Positions 8,827-21,321 of a stretch of 64,000 nucleotides of DNA are shown in pieces. Both the position numbers and the translations under genes were made by a program. How positions within the stretch are numbered: the first letter of the stretch is position 1; each line of letters starts with the position of its first letter. Origin of the DNA: Impatiens glandulifera (taxonomy: Eukaryota; Streptophyta; Magnoliopsida; Ericales; Balsaminaceae); NCBI RefSeq assembly GCF_907164915.1, contig NC_061864.1:3679389-3743388 (forward strand), read 5' to 3'. The notes under the pieces were generated by a model, which saw only the letters and a program-made list of their open reading frames with translations, had not been told where the DNA came from and did not search any database.

Positions 8827-10711
8827 TGTTAGATAAAATTGACCGGTCAATTAGAACTTAACAAAACAAACTTATTGTGCAAGAACGGTCAAGAACTACA
8901 ACCGGTCAAGTAATCAAACCGGCTAAAAAAAGCAAGTAACAAATCCAAAACCTAAAGTTGTCCGGTTGAACTGAACAACCTGTTAACATGATCAGTTGAA
9001 TGAAGTATTCAATCAAAATCTAAAGAACAAATCCAACGAGAAAACTATTTAGAGCAAAAAGTCAAGGATATCAAATAAAGAACAATTTACAAATTGGTAC
9101 AAATAAACACTTTGGGCATATGCAAAAGATGACATCAAAGAATCAGACTGTGACATTGCCATGTTCATACAAGTTTGATGATATGCTGCAGGCTGTAGAA
9201 GATTGCCTGAAGAAAAATTACCATTCTGGTATAAGTCAAAGGAGCAATCTCCCAGGTGCAGGCAACTGTCCAACCGATAGTTGTTATAATCAAGCAAAGA
9301 CAAATCAAGCCGATCTGCTCCATGCCTTAGAAGTCTAAACCGCATTTAATGACTATGTTGATCCTCTGCTCAACCAATCAGATTCAAGGATTACCCTGAA
9401 GGTATCCGTTGAAAAAAATGTGACCGTTGGCACATTTCACATATAAAAGGAGAAGGTGAAGAAACAAGAACAGATAGACAAGCAAATGTTAAGAGTTGTG
9501 AGAAAACAAGTTACAAAGTGATCAAAAACCCTTTTCTCTCTAAAAGATTCAAAACTTGTGTGTATTTGCGAAGTGTATTACAATTTCTATGAGAATTGTA
9601 AGAGTTATTATCGAGCAGTAAATAAGACTCGATCGTGTATTGTGTTTGTGTATTGTGTATTGTGTTTGTGTTTAATGACTATGTTGATCCTCTGCTCAAC
9701 CAATCAGATTCAAGGATTACCCTGAAGGTATCCGTTGAAAAAAATGTGACCGTTGGCACATTTCACATATAAAAGGAGAAGGTGAAGAAACAAGAACAGA
9801 TAGACAAGCAAATGTTAAGAGTTGTGAGAAAACAAGTTACAAAGTGATCAAAAACCCTTTTCTCTCTAAAAGATTCAAAACTTGTGTGTATTTGCGAAGT
9901 GTATTACAATTTCTATGAGAATTGTAAGAGTTATTATCGAGCAGTAAATAAGACTCGATCGTGTATTGTGTTTGTGTATTGTGTATTGTGTTTGTGTTTA
10001 ATGACTATGTTGATCCTCTGCTCAACCAATCAGATTCAAGGATTACCCTGAAGGTATCCGTTGAAAAAATGTGACCGTTGGCACATTTCACATATAAAAT
10101 ATAAAAGGAGAAGGTGAAGAAACAAGAACAGATAGACAAGCAAATGTTAAGAGTTGTGAGAAAACAAGTTACAAAGTGATCAAAAACCCTTTTCTCTCTA
10201 AAAGATTCAAAACTTGTGTGTATTTGCGAAGTGTATTACAATTTCTATGAGAATTGTAAGAGTGATTATCGAGCAGTAAATAAGACTCGATCGTGTATTG
10301 TGTTTGTGTATTCCTTAGTGAATATCTTTCTCGTTGTTTGAGAAGAAGGGGTGACGTAGGAATTTCATCTTCGAACATCCATAAAAACCTGTGTCTCGTG
10401 CTTTATTTTCTACCGGTTCTATATATTCTAACCGACTCATATCATTCTAACCGACTCATATCATTATAACCGACTCACTAATCTTCAAACAGATATTCTC
10501 CAAACTCCATCTCTATTCATAATGTGTGTGTTGTTTCAATCTGAAACAAACCACTTCCCCACTTGAACTCGGTTCAAGGTTTGTAACAACTTGTGTAGTA
10601 TTGAAACAAGTGTTAATTCTTAACCGGATTAACGACGTCAACCGTTGAGTGTTGTCAGAGATTATCCTTTAGCCGGACCCCGGTCCACTATCGGCGATCT
10701 AGATCCTAACA
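8827..10711 (+). mobile_element. Probable solo copia-type LTR with triplicated core
   Basis: The segment starts TGTTAGATAAAATTGACC and ends GATCTAGATCCTAACA, giving the 6-bp inverted ends TGTTAG/CTAACA usual for copia LTRs. TATA sequences (CACATATAAAAGG) put it on the plus strand. No primer-binding site follows and no polypurine tract precedes, so it looks like a solo LTR. Flanks TATTT and TATAT are only partly similar, so a target duplication is not proven. Without two extra internal repeats it would be about 1.23 kb long. Short open frames inside (9049-9345, 10169-10378) are not convincing genes. Confidence 0.65.
9345..10313 (+). repeat. Three tandem 326-bp copies of the LTR promoter region
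   Basis: TTTAATGACTATGTTGATCC recurs at 9345, 9671 and 9997, exactly 326 bases apart, and the intervening sequence is nearly identical. Each unit carries the TATA-like ATATAAAAGGAGAAGG and the TATTGTGTTTGTGTATTG block. The third copy has a small insertion duplicating ATATAAA at the TATA box. Confidence 0.95.
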
Positions 10712-10728
10712 TATATATATATATATAA

Positions 10729-11335
10729 ATTTATTTTAGCATTCAATAATGGTTTAACGGTTAAAATGTCATAGATCAAAATTCAAAATCAAATAATTAT
10801 AGATTTGAGAGTAAATATTATAAAGACTAAATTGACATAAAGTAATAATAGAGGACAATAAATTAGTGTAATTAATGATATCTAGAATAATGTTGTAGGA
10901 TAAAAAATATCATTTTCCAATACCAATCACTTATTATCACATTTTTTTAGACAACATTTATGATAAGAAATTTCCCCCACTCTAAAGTGATATATACTAT
11001 ATAGGAGAAGGAATTTAAAAAGGTACGAGAAAGACAAGACTAACCCCCACCTTATCATCAATCTTTATATTTATATTCTCTTTTTAAATTTATGTTTTTG
11101 TTATAAATTAAAATTTACAAAATTTATATTCAACTTTTTATTATTAAATCTTTTTATTAACTCATCATATTTAAGAAAAAAAATTATATATTTAATATTG
11201 TTTTGTTTGTACAAAACAATATTTAAATATATATATATATATATAAATATATATATATATAATTATGAGGGTGAGTATGTATAATTATATGATATAAAAT
11301 GATATATTGAAAAATAAATGTGAAAATAAAACATT

Positions 11336-11370
<35 letters not shown>

Positions 11371-11504
11371 TAATATAAGTAAATATATTATAAAAATTAA
11401 TAATTTGTTGTTTATTTTTAATTTGATATAGATTTTTATATAATATATTATTTATCTTTATTATAAATATATATTCACATATATAATAATGATATATTAA
11501 TAGG

Positions 11505-11549
<45 letters not shown>

Positions 11550-12481
11550 GTAAACATATTTATTCAAAGATAAATTTTATATTATGTTTATTATAATTGT
11601 ATAATATAATATATTTATTTATATGAAAAAATTAATAATAAATTAAATCTATCTATCTCTTTAATAAAAAGAATGTGAGAAAAAAAGTAAAACAAAATAC
11701 ACAAATAGATAAATTTAAAGTATAAATAAATAAAAATTTATTTATTATATATATATATATATATTTATATAAATACAAAAAAAAAATACTTATTCTATCA
11801 AAAAATATAAAATCACTTATGTAATAAAATTTTATTATGCAATATAATAAATTTTATTTATAACACAAAAAATAAACAAAATTTATAATTTTACCAACAT
11901 ATTTTAATTTTTTTTTAAATTTATACATATCAAATATAGAATTTGATTTTCTTTTATATTAAAATTATTTTTTATTATAATATAATATTTTAATAATTGT
12001 AATTAAAACCCATAATCGCATGGGCTTCGGGCTTGTTTAGATTTTGGTTAGGGGAGTTTTTGTACTAAATCTTAATAATCATATTCAAATGAGGTAAATA
12101 TCGAGAATTTATGTAAAATTATAAAATATGTGTTTATTTGTAAACTCGTAAAATTTAAAATTTAGGTTAAAAAAAATATTAGTTATATATTTTTATTATT
12201 TATATATATAATATTTTATACCTAAGCCAATTTTAAAATTTTATATATTTAAATATAAAATTAATAAAAAACATTAATAAGTAAATAATACTATTAAAAA
12301 AAATTATATTTAAAAAATTAATTATATTAATTTATTTATTTGAATAAATAATAATTTTTTTAATTTATAAATATAAATTTATATATTTTTAACGTAAAAT
12401 AGTATAAAATTGAAATTATTAATAAATTTGTAAAATCTTATTAGTGAATTTAAATTTTTTAAAATTTACCTATTCAAGAGT
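10729..12481. repeat. AT-rich direct repeat, copy 2 (~1.75 kb), no gene
   Basis: Second copy of 6381-8182 in direct orientation. It leads straight into the upstream region of the first PCBER gene, so this copy may be the original position. No coding region is seen. It includes (AT)n and (TTA)n tracts whose lengths differ from copy 1. Confidence 0.9.
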
Positions 12482-12904
12482 TACATAAAATCAGACTAGT
12501 TAACTTTTTTTAAAATCGTATAATTTTAACCTTTAATCAATATATTTAACTATTAAAATACTAAAATTATCACTTACTTTTTTTTTATATAAATTAATTA
12601 TTAAATAAAAATTATATAAATAAATAGTAATTTGGTAAAAATAAAATATAAAAACAATGTTTTTATATACTTGTAATCAAACAATAGTTTTTGAAAAAAA
12701 AATCTCTAACAAAATAAAAAAAACCACTTACTCAACGTGCTCTTATAGTACAAATCCTATGTGCTTCGCTTAGTTTATTTGTAAAACTGTCTAAAAAAAT
12801 AATAATTAAGTCACATACGGTACAAGATGTCATCATTAAAATGTCGAGGCACCAGTACTCTAATTCTTGGACGTAACAAGTGAGCCAGAGAGAGAGAGAG
12901 ATAA
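12482..12904 (+). promoter_or_regulatory. Upstream region and GA-rich leader of PCBER gene 1
   Basis: AT-rich sequence ends in a GA repeat directly before the ATG at 12905. The part from about 12790 (GTCACATACGGTACAAGATGTC) is conserved upstream of the second gene (about 22901-22925), so it may be the proximal promoter and 5' leader. I do not assign individual motifs. Confidence 0.45.
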
Positions 12905-15900
12905 ATGGCGGATAAGAATAAGAGTAAGATTCTGATAATCGGAGGAACCGGGAACATCGGCAAGTTTGTGGTGGAGGCTAGCATGAGGGCCGGCCACCCA
13001 ACCTTCTCTTTGGTAAGACCGAGCACAGTTTCCGATCCAGTTAAGGCCAAGCTCGTGGAGAGCTTCAAAGAATCAGGCGTTACCGTAATTGTTGTAAGTA
13101 CGTACTTAGTAATATTAATTATTTAAATAAATAAAAACATCATGATTTGGTTTGGGTTTGAAAAAAAAAACAGGGTGATGTGTACGATCACCAAGTGTTG
13201 GTGAAAGCGATAAAGCAAGTGGATGTTGTTGTATCTACTGTGGGTTCGACCTACAAGTTGGTGGATCAGAACAAAATCATCGACGCCATCAAAGAAGCCG
13301 GAAACATTAAGGTTAATTTTAAAGAGATTAGATTTGACGACCAGCCAGTCAGAGTTTGATCAATGATTTAATGTATGTATGTATGTATGCCGGCAGAGGT
13401 TCTTCCCTTCGGAGTTTGGAATGGATGTTGATCGCGTGCGGGCTGTTGAGCCAGCGAAAAGCATGTTCGAAAGCAAGGCTAAAATCCGTCGAGCAATTGA
13501 AGCGTCGGGAATTCCATATACGTTTGTGGTTAGCTATTGCAGCTTCGGCTTCTTCCTCCCAAACTTAGCCCAGCTAGGACTCACCGCTCCACCAAGAGAT
13601 AAACTCACCATTTTTGGCCACGGAAATGTCAAAGGTCGATCATCTATCCATCCATCTCTAATTAATCTTCCTCATCTGTCGACTAGGGTTCCAACCATTT
13701 TTTATTATTATTTTTTATACGCAGTTGTATTCAACTCTGAGGATGATATTGGGACATACATAATAAAAAGTGTGGATGATCCAAGAACATTGAATAAGAT
13801 TCTTTACATTAATCCACCTAACAACATATACACATTCAATGAGCTTGTTTCCCTATGGGAAAATAAGATACACAAGAAACTCGAGAAAACCTACGTTCCT
13901 GAAGATCAACTGCTCAAGCTTATAGAAGAGTCTCGGTGGCCACTCAACATCCAATTGGGCATAGCCCACTCGTTATTTGTGAAAGGAGATCAGACCTATT
14001 TTGAGATCGAGCCTTCATTTGGTGTTGAGGCTTCCCAACTTTATCCCGATGTTAACTACACAACTGTTGATGAATTCCTAACCCCCTTTGTTTAAAGATC
14101 GATCGGTTTGCTTAATTGGTGATCATGAATAATTAAAGGTGAGGCCAATATATTAATAATGTTATAATTATTAATAAGCTTTCGTCAAGGGTAGTACTAA
14201 TTAATTTCTTTTGTTTTATATGATCTCAGACTTTATGATATGCTCATGGTAATGGGTAACTATATTAATGTTATTATGTCGATATATATATATATGTGTA
14301 TTTATTTTAAATATTAGTTGTCCAATTAATTAATCATGAATTTTCAATTTCATCTCACTCATATGATCTGAATCTCTCACTCTCTGTATATAACAAAGGG
14401 AACACAATTATTCATTTATATTTAATATAATTAGAAAACCATTAAAAATATATAAATTTAATAACATTTAAAAGATTAATAAATGGATATAGAGATACCC
14501 ATTGTAAATATAACTAACTAGAGATGTAGAAATAAATAAGGATACCAATGCTGTTTTTATTTATTTATTTGTTTTGTATTAACTTTGATTTATATTGGAG
14601 ATAAATTGAATTGACAAAAAATTAGAGAAAACCTGAAATATTTCAACTTCTCAAGCTTATCCAAGTTTAAGTAATTAACCTTTGCTTGAGGCCTTATCAT
14701 GGAATAACTTATAACTCCTTTGAGCCTCTTCTTTAATTCAACCATACACTATTCAATTTTCATTAACTCCTTTTGAATTAAATAATTCGATTTAAACTTC
14801 CGTTAAATTTAATAATATATATATAAATAAATATATATTGTCAATTAGATATTATTTGTCAATTAAAAATGTTTTTAACATAGAAAAGTATCTCGAAAAA
14901 TATTGACTAATAATTAACATTACTCATTCTTTCATCTTTTAAAATGTAGGGCAAACAAGAATTAATGAGATTTGAGATTATGATAAAATAGGGGATGCTA
15001 ATTATTGAGTTTAGCAGTTGAAAGAATGATTTTTTTATGTTGATCTCTATAATTAATCCAATTAATTCTTGAAATCCTTTTTTTTATGGTCATCATTTAT
15101 TTGAAATCCTTTTATTTTTTACATCGGCATTGATTTTCCTCCATATATGACCATGATATTGATTATGATTTGAAGGCATTCTAGTGTGTTTTTTTAGGTC
15201 TGTTTCAAGATGTTGAAGTTTTTGAGTTTTAAGATAATTTTTTTTTTTTTATATATTTGTTTGAAGATCGAGTAAAAGTTGGTGATGTTGAGTTTTCACA
15301 ATTCCAGTTATTCTAAATAATTTATCTGAAGTTGGAACATTTTTAAAATTTTATTTTCGAATTTGGGTGGTTTAAGAGGAGTTTAGATTTCACCAAAGAG
15401 TTTTGTAATAACTGTGGAGTGATCTATTTAATTTTATAGAGGAACTTTGGTTGATGTTTACGAAAATTTTACTTGCCCAAGGACGAGGCTAGTGTTCTAT
15501 CTAATCAGATTTTGATCATTCTTATCTATATTGTTCTATGTAAATTTGCAGTTATGTATTTTGAGATCAAAACTATGAAAAAATATGAGACGAGTTGATA
15601 AAATTTAAATTGATTTGATTGTGAATTTAATTTAGAGATTTTTGCACTTTTTGTTAAGACTTGTATAACTATTAAAATCTTCATTTATTATATATTAGAT
15701 TTCCCTAAATTCTCATTAAGGTGTCTAATTTTTTGACAAACTACAATAAAGATATTTTAATCTTGGAATTTATTTATAACATTAATAGATAGAATATATG
15801 CGAGGCTGATTCCCTATAGAGTATAGACCAATGGTTAAAATGATATGATTAAAGAGAAGTAAATGTTTTATTTTTTAAATATTAACGGTTTAAGTTCATT

Positions 15901-16198
15901 TAAGAAAATAATTGTTGAACATAATTTTAGAGAATTTGATAAAATCCTGCAAGTTTAATGATAAACAAATTATTATGGTATTAGATTTCCTTTTACTATA
16001 TTACATTAATTTTAGCTATTTTTTTAATATATATTACTATCTGCTTTTAATATATTTTTAAAATAATAAAATTACTCACCTTCCACCCACCTAACATTAT
16101 ATAGTGTAATACCACTTTATCCGACTTGTCACTTTAAAAGGGTCCTATTACCACTTTTTAAAGTACACACGTGCTATATTGGACTATATGTATATAAG

Positions 16199-16257
<59 letters not shown>

Positions 16258-17165
16258 TTTTATTATTAAGTCAAGTGTACGTACATGCACTCAATTATCT
16301 GTGCGTGGTCAACATTGTTTTGAGATTGATTATCTTAGGATTGTGCTAAGATAAACTTTTGTTTGAATTTAGAGGGAAAATGTTATATTTTAGAATATTA
16401 TTTAATTTAAATTAAACTTGTAATAAAATAAATAAATTTATTAAAACAATTTGTTCAAAAATTCAAATACAACTCCAATTTTGGGTATTTTAGTTCTAAT
16501 CAGTTAAAATGAGTTTTCAATGTGCATGAAAGTAAGTTCAACAATAATTCTCAAATTTGCATAGCAAGCTTGATTAAATAATTCTTAGTATTTTTGAACT
16601 CCGCCACTTCTATGGAAACCAAAAAAACAGTATGACAGAGCTACGTACATAAATACCATGTATGAATATATTGGAAATCAAACAGATAATATATAAGATA
16701 TATATATATTTACACTATTGGTAAAAGAAAGTAAAAAATAAAGTTAATTTGAGTCTTAATTAATTAGTGAGAAAAGATGGCAGGTGCATATTCATCTTCA
16801 AGGAGAGATATTGGTTTCAAATTCTCCAATGTGATAGTGATTGGTGTTATTTTTCCACTTTCTTGTTTGGACCATCCATGCATGCTAGCTTCCTTGATTC
16901 GAAATCCATTTCAGAGTGAACAACTTGGAAAAAGCATAATCAACTCTCCACTAGTTAGTGGTCTCTTCCAAAGAAGAAATTACCTTCTTACCCATTCCTC
17001 ATTTTTTTATGCTTAAAAGTGGATCAGACAAGGATAACCAATGCATGATGAACACGATTCATTGTATAGTGATTAATGATTTCCATTTTTTTTCTCATCT
17101 AAATGACAAGATCGAATACAAACTCTTCATATTATATATTTCTCCTGTACGCAGTTTTTATAATT
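12790..17165 (+). repeat. Tandem segmental duplication, copy 1 (PCBER gene plus ~3 kb downstream)
   Basis: The gene and its downstream DNA match 22895-27270 and 27612-27660. Shared landmarks include GATCGATCGGTTTGCTTAATT after the stop codon, GTTTTGTAATAAC, CACTTTAAAAGGGTCCTATTA and TTACCTTCTTACCCATTCC. The period is about 10.1 kb. The 14096-17165 part holds no gene; the small open frames at 16777-17016 and 16958-17170 lie in sequence whose paralogous copy does not keep them. A long (AT)n tract is at 16201-16250. Confidence 0.9.
12905..14095 (+). CDS. PCBER: PCBER/isoflavone reductase-like NADPH reductase, gene 1, 311 aa
   Basis: Four exons, 12905-13093, 13174-13311, 13397-13634 and 13725-14095, all with GT-AG borders, sum to 312 codons, close to the ~308 aa usual for the family. 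The NADPH-binding GGTGNIGKFV lies at residues 13-22. The conserved RFFPSEFGMD, the KAKIRRAIEASGIPYT segment with the family's catalytic Lys, and the C-terminal FEIEPSFGVEASQLYPDVNY are all present. Phenylcoumaran benzylic ether reductases reduce 8-5'-linked neolignans such as dehydrodiconiferyl alcohol in the cytosol; relatives include isoflavone reductase, pinoresinol reductase and eugenol synthase. The sequence fits PCBER best, but substrate cannot be read from sequence. Odd residues relative to gene 2 include SYCSFGFFLPN instead of GNCSSGFFLPN after the catalytic segment. The gene is a tandem duplicate of the one at 23040. Confidence 0.92.
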
Positions 17166-17616
17166 TCTAATTAGATCTAGACGTCTTTTGTTTTCACTTA
17201 GTTTAGAATAATTTTCAGTTGTATAGAAATGGTTAAGAGAAGAACACATTTGAATCTTTTACCCGAAGAAGGCAACAGATATCCTATTGGGCAAATGAAA
17301 AAAAAATAAAAAAATAATTGAGGGAGATAATTTTAGAGAGATAATTTTAGAGGAAATTACGTGGCATAATTTGATTCGTCGAAAAAATAATAATTTCTTT
17401 CTCTCTTCACTCACCTCAACTTTTATCCTTTTTTCGATCGATGTATCAATGTGGTGACACATAATTTCCTTCCTCATTATTTCTCTCAAATTCCTTCTCC
17501 TTGTCACTCTTCTAAATTTAATAATTAAATATTAAATTTTATTAATTTGAATTTTAAACTCTCTTATCTATTTTAAAATATATATTTTAAATAAAAAAAC
17601 AAAATAATACAAAAAC

Positions 17617-17886
17617 AGGGGATTATTCAAATTACCTCCACAAATCCATCCCCGAAATTCAATCCGTTACTGAAGTTATAAGTGCGAGCTTGAGTGAAAA
17701 GGGAATTGAACTGAGTGAGGATGAATATCTTCTTAATGCCATTGTTGATGCAATTACTCATGGGTACATTGATCAATGAGCCTATAACAACCCCCAATTG
17801 GAACCTTCTGATAAACATTTCAATCAGATTATGATTAATCTAAATGATCCACAAAAGCTATAAATGCATTCAAGAGTTGCATGCAG
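17617..17886 (-). pseudogene. AGPase large-subunit fragment (exon 3 plus adjoining introns)
   Basis: On the minus strand this matches 30138-30414 of the AGPase gene below, covering exon 3 ([20 protein letters not shown]) and both flanking intron pieces. Several bases corresponding to [10 protein letters not shown] are missing, so the frame is broken. It stops at the joint with the PCBER relic at about 17886. Because introns are retained, it came from genomic DNA, not from a retrocopied mRNA. Confidence 0.88.
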
Positions 17887-18610
17887 CGGCTAAATTCCGT
17901 GGAGCCGTTGAAGAATCAGGAATTCCATATACCATTGTGGTTAGCAGTTTCTTAGCACATGTCGGACTTACCTTAGCACAAGCCTTACCTTAGCACAAGC
18001 CGGACTTACCTCTCCACCAAGAGATAAAGTTTTGATGATGGAAATGTCAAAGGTATTTTCTAACTATAACAATTCTGCCTTAATTATCAAGAAGATATGT
18101 ATAAACTCATTAATAACATGTTGATTTGCATGCATGCAGCTGTATTCAACTCAGAAGAAGACCTTGGGGGCATACACCATAAAGAGTGTGTATGATCCAA
18201 GAACATTGAATAAGATCCTTTACATCAAGCCACCTAAGAACATATACACATTCAACGACCGTGTCTCCCTATGGGAGACTGAGATAGACAAGAAACTCGA
18301 GTAAACCTAGCTATGTTCTAGAATATCAACTTCTCAAGCTTATAGAAGGTTTTCAATTAGTTAAATTATTGCTTCACCATTTCTCTTGTATTATTTGTTT
18401 ATTTCATTTCTTGACTATAATTTTGAATTTCTTAATGCAGAGTCTCCTTTGCCACTCAATATCATATTGGGAATCAGCCACTCCACGTCGTTTGTGGAGA
18501 GTGATCAGACTTATTTTGAGATCGATCCTTCATTTGTAGTAGAGGCTTCAGAACTTTATCATGATGTTAACTACAAAACAGTCGATGAATACCTTAACCC
18601 TTTTGTTTGA
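17887..18610 (+). pseudogene. Truncated PCBER-like pseudogene with an extra intron
   Basis: It begins inside exon 3 (at the AKIRR-equivalent) and continues through intron 3 and exon 4 to FEIDPSFVVEASELYHDVNY and a stop at 18608-18610. A run of five G near 18168 and an extra base at GAG TAA ACC (about 18300) shift the frame. It differs from both intact genes at many positions (LYHDVNYKTVDEYLNPFV versus LYPDVNYTTVDEFLTPFV), so it is the remains of a third, older family member. It keeps a 92-bp GT-AG intron at 18349-18440 inside the region that is uninterrupted exon 4 in both intact genes. Confidence 0.88.
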
Positions 18611-21321
18611 TAAACATTTCTATATATCTTCCCTTATCATATGCAGCTTAGTGTTGAAATGAATGTGCTCTTTTAAGGACATTGTTATGATTAAGCTTGA
18701 GGGTCATATAATGCATATCAATGAATTAATCATGAATGTTATATATGTAAAGATGGGTGTTTTTTTATATATTAAATATGATTTCCAATTTAAGACAATA
18801 CCACTAGGTTTTGTTTTTATTTGTTAATACATTTTTGTAAGTTGACATATTAGAAATGGCTAGTCGAGTTCGGGTTAACGGTCATGTCTACAGCTTGGAG
18901 GGTTGAACAATATTATCTGAATCTGATCGGTCGGGTCAAAATCATCTCTAACTTAAACTTGATCTGTTTATTTGTAATTGATCGACCAACCTAATTAACT
19001 CGACCCGATGTAACCCGATTTAATTAATATTATATATATTATATATATATATAATATGAAAATGATATAATGAAATTAAATTACAAATATATATGTTTAT
19101 AGAAAAATCCTTCAAAAGAAAACAAATAAATTAGTAAAAATGAGAAACACAAAATCCATAAAAAATATATATAAAAAGTTAGCTTACATTGTGTTGGATA
19201 TGTTGATATATTTATTAATTAGTTAAATGAATCGACATAAACTCAAAAATACATTATCCTAATTTGATTTTTTTGTGTTCAGGTCATGTTTTTGTGTGAA
19301 ATTGTCGGATATATGACCTTCCCACATTATTTATTTAATAAATCATATAAATTTTAGACTATTTTAAGTTTTAAATATTAAAATATTTTTTATATTATTT
19401 TTATGACATTTTAATTTTTTTATAAAAGAGGCAATTTACTATTGCACAAGTGTGAGGTATTTTTATTTTAAATTTGAACTTTATATACAATTCTTTTTTA
19501 AAGATGGTCCATGTATTTATATACCATATGCAAAATCTCTTTTTTTTTTTTTATAATTTGATTAGTGGTCTATATATAATGAAATAAGGTTTTGTTTCGT
19601 TCCAACTAGGATAAAACATTACTTTATTCAATCTCACGTTTAATTTATTAACTAAAATATTAAAATACTCACTATTTTGAAAAAAATTTCTTTATCATTA
19701 TATATTAATATATTTATATTTTTATTTATTAAAAATATTCTAATAAATAATGTTTTTTCAGTGCCACTTGTAGGACTTGTTTTTTTCAAATCATTTAACA
19801 AAATTCAATTTTCAATATAATGTAGCTTTCTCAAAATAATTACCAACATTTTTTAAAATAAATCTATATTTATTTAAATAAACTTGTGAACAAAGTCTGA
19901 GTTATAAAAATAAGGTGTGCGGACCAAATATAATCCCAAGAATACGACCATCTCCCTATGAAAAATCAACCAACTATGGTCATTAATATGACAACATTGG
20001 GTTAGAATAAAAAATAGTAGGACAATTCCAATTATTTATATATTTTTCTCAAAAATCTATCAAATGTCCAATCTATCATATGCCAAATTTATCCACTAGT
20101 TTTCAAAATCTAACAAATTTACATTATTATTACAACAAATCTTGATAAATTCTGTAAAAATAATTATCTTACAAATATATTCAACTAATTAACTAACTTC
20201 TTAACACCAAATAATTAATTAACCAACTCTATAATAATATAAAAAACAACTAAGTCAACAATACAAATATGTTGGGATGTGTTCACTTTTGTTTTCATTT
20301 TAGTTTTTTTTTTTTTTTTTCTGTTCTAAATAAATCCTGAACTCTTGTAATCATTTATTATTTTTTAATTATCGTTTTCTAAAAAAAAAACAAAGTGTTT
20401 GTGTTTTTATTTTTAATATTGATTGGTTTTTGTATTTTTTTTCTCTTATGTCATGTTTGTATCGATGTACTTAAACAACTTTTATCATTTTTATTATTAT
20501 TTATTAATCATTTAGATAAATAAAATACAATACAAATGCCAAATTTATATAGATACTTCTCATAATAAAACTCAATTTTAACACAAAAGTAATTACCAAC
20601 TAATCATCAATTAATCAACATTATAATATTAATATTGTTCTATTTAAAATTGAAACAATCACTCTGTTAGTCAAAGTCAACCCTTCATTATGCATTTCAA
20701 TGTTTTTTTATAATAAACAATCCACTATTAAACAAGCTCAAGCTTGTATTTGATGTGGGTACAACATTTCTTTTTATTATAAACTATACACTATCAATCA
20801 ATTCCATAGTTTGGCCGATTACAACATTTAAACTATCTATTAAAATAGTTTTATATTAAATTTTCTGTTTTTGAAAGGATCATGCCATACATTATTTAAT
20901 TTTATAACATTTAAAATATTAAATTTGAATAATTTTATCAAAATAATTAATAATATTTTTATTTTCAAATAACACAAGATCTAACCAAACCTTGTTCAAA
21001 TGACATAACTAGGTTATGTTCTTTCATATTTGTAATTCCTCATATTTATTTTTTATTTGGGATAGAATTAATAATTTTTATTCAACAAGGTAGTCAAGTG
21101 ATAATAGTCGGGTTTGAGAGAGCAAAATGTCACGAGTTCAATTTCAACTGGAAGCGCTTTGAATAAAAGCGAAGAATCATAATTGTGGTATGTTATGCTA
21201 GTTTTCCTTCTTTCAAAAATATAATAAAAAAAATAAGTTTTTTTCTAATATAAAATACACTATAATATTTTCTATAAAATAGTGGGATCGAGTTTTATTT
21301 GTGACAATTTATATTTTTTTA

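Noticed and set aside
9049..9345. Opposed open frames in the LTR
   Set aside because: Both strands open by chance within LTR sequence; no known domain.
6381..12481. Interpretation of the ~1.8-kb direct repeats as LTRs of one retrotransposon
   Set aside because: No TG...CA ends, primer-binding site or polypurine tract at the repeat borders.
16777..17170. Small proteins downstream of PCBER gene 1
   Set aside because: The aligned region in the second block (27000-27270) does not keep the frames.
21090..21150. Possible SINE head with A and B boxes
   Set aside because: Box B is weak (GAGTTCAATTTC), with no tail, target duplication or second copy seen in the window.
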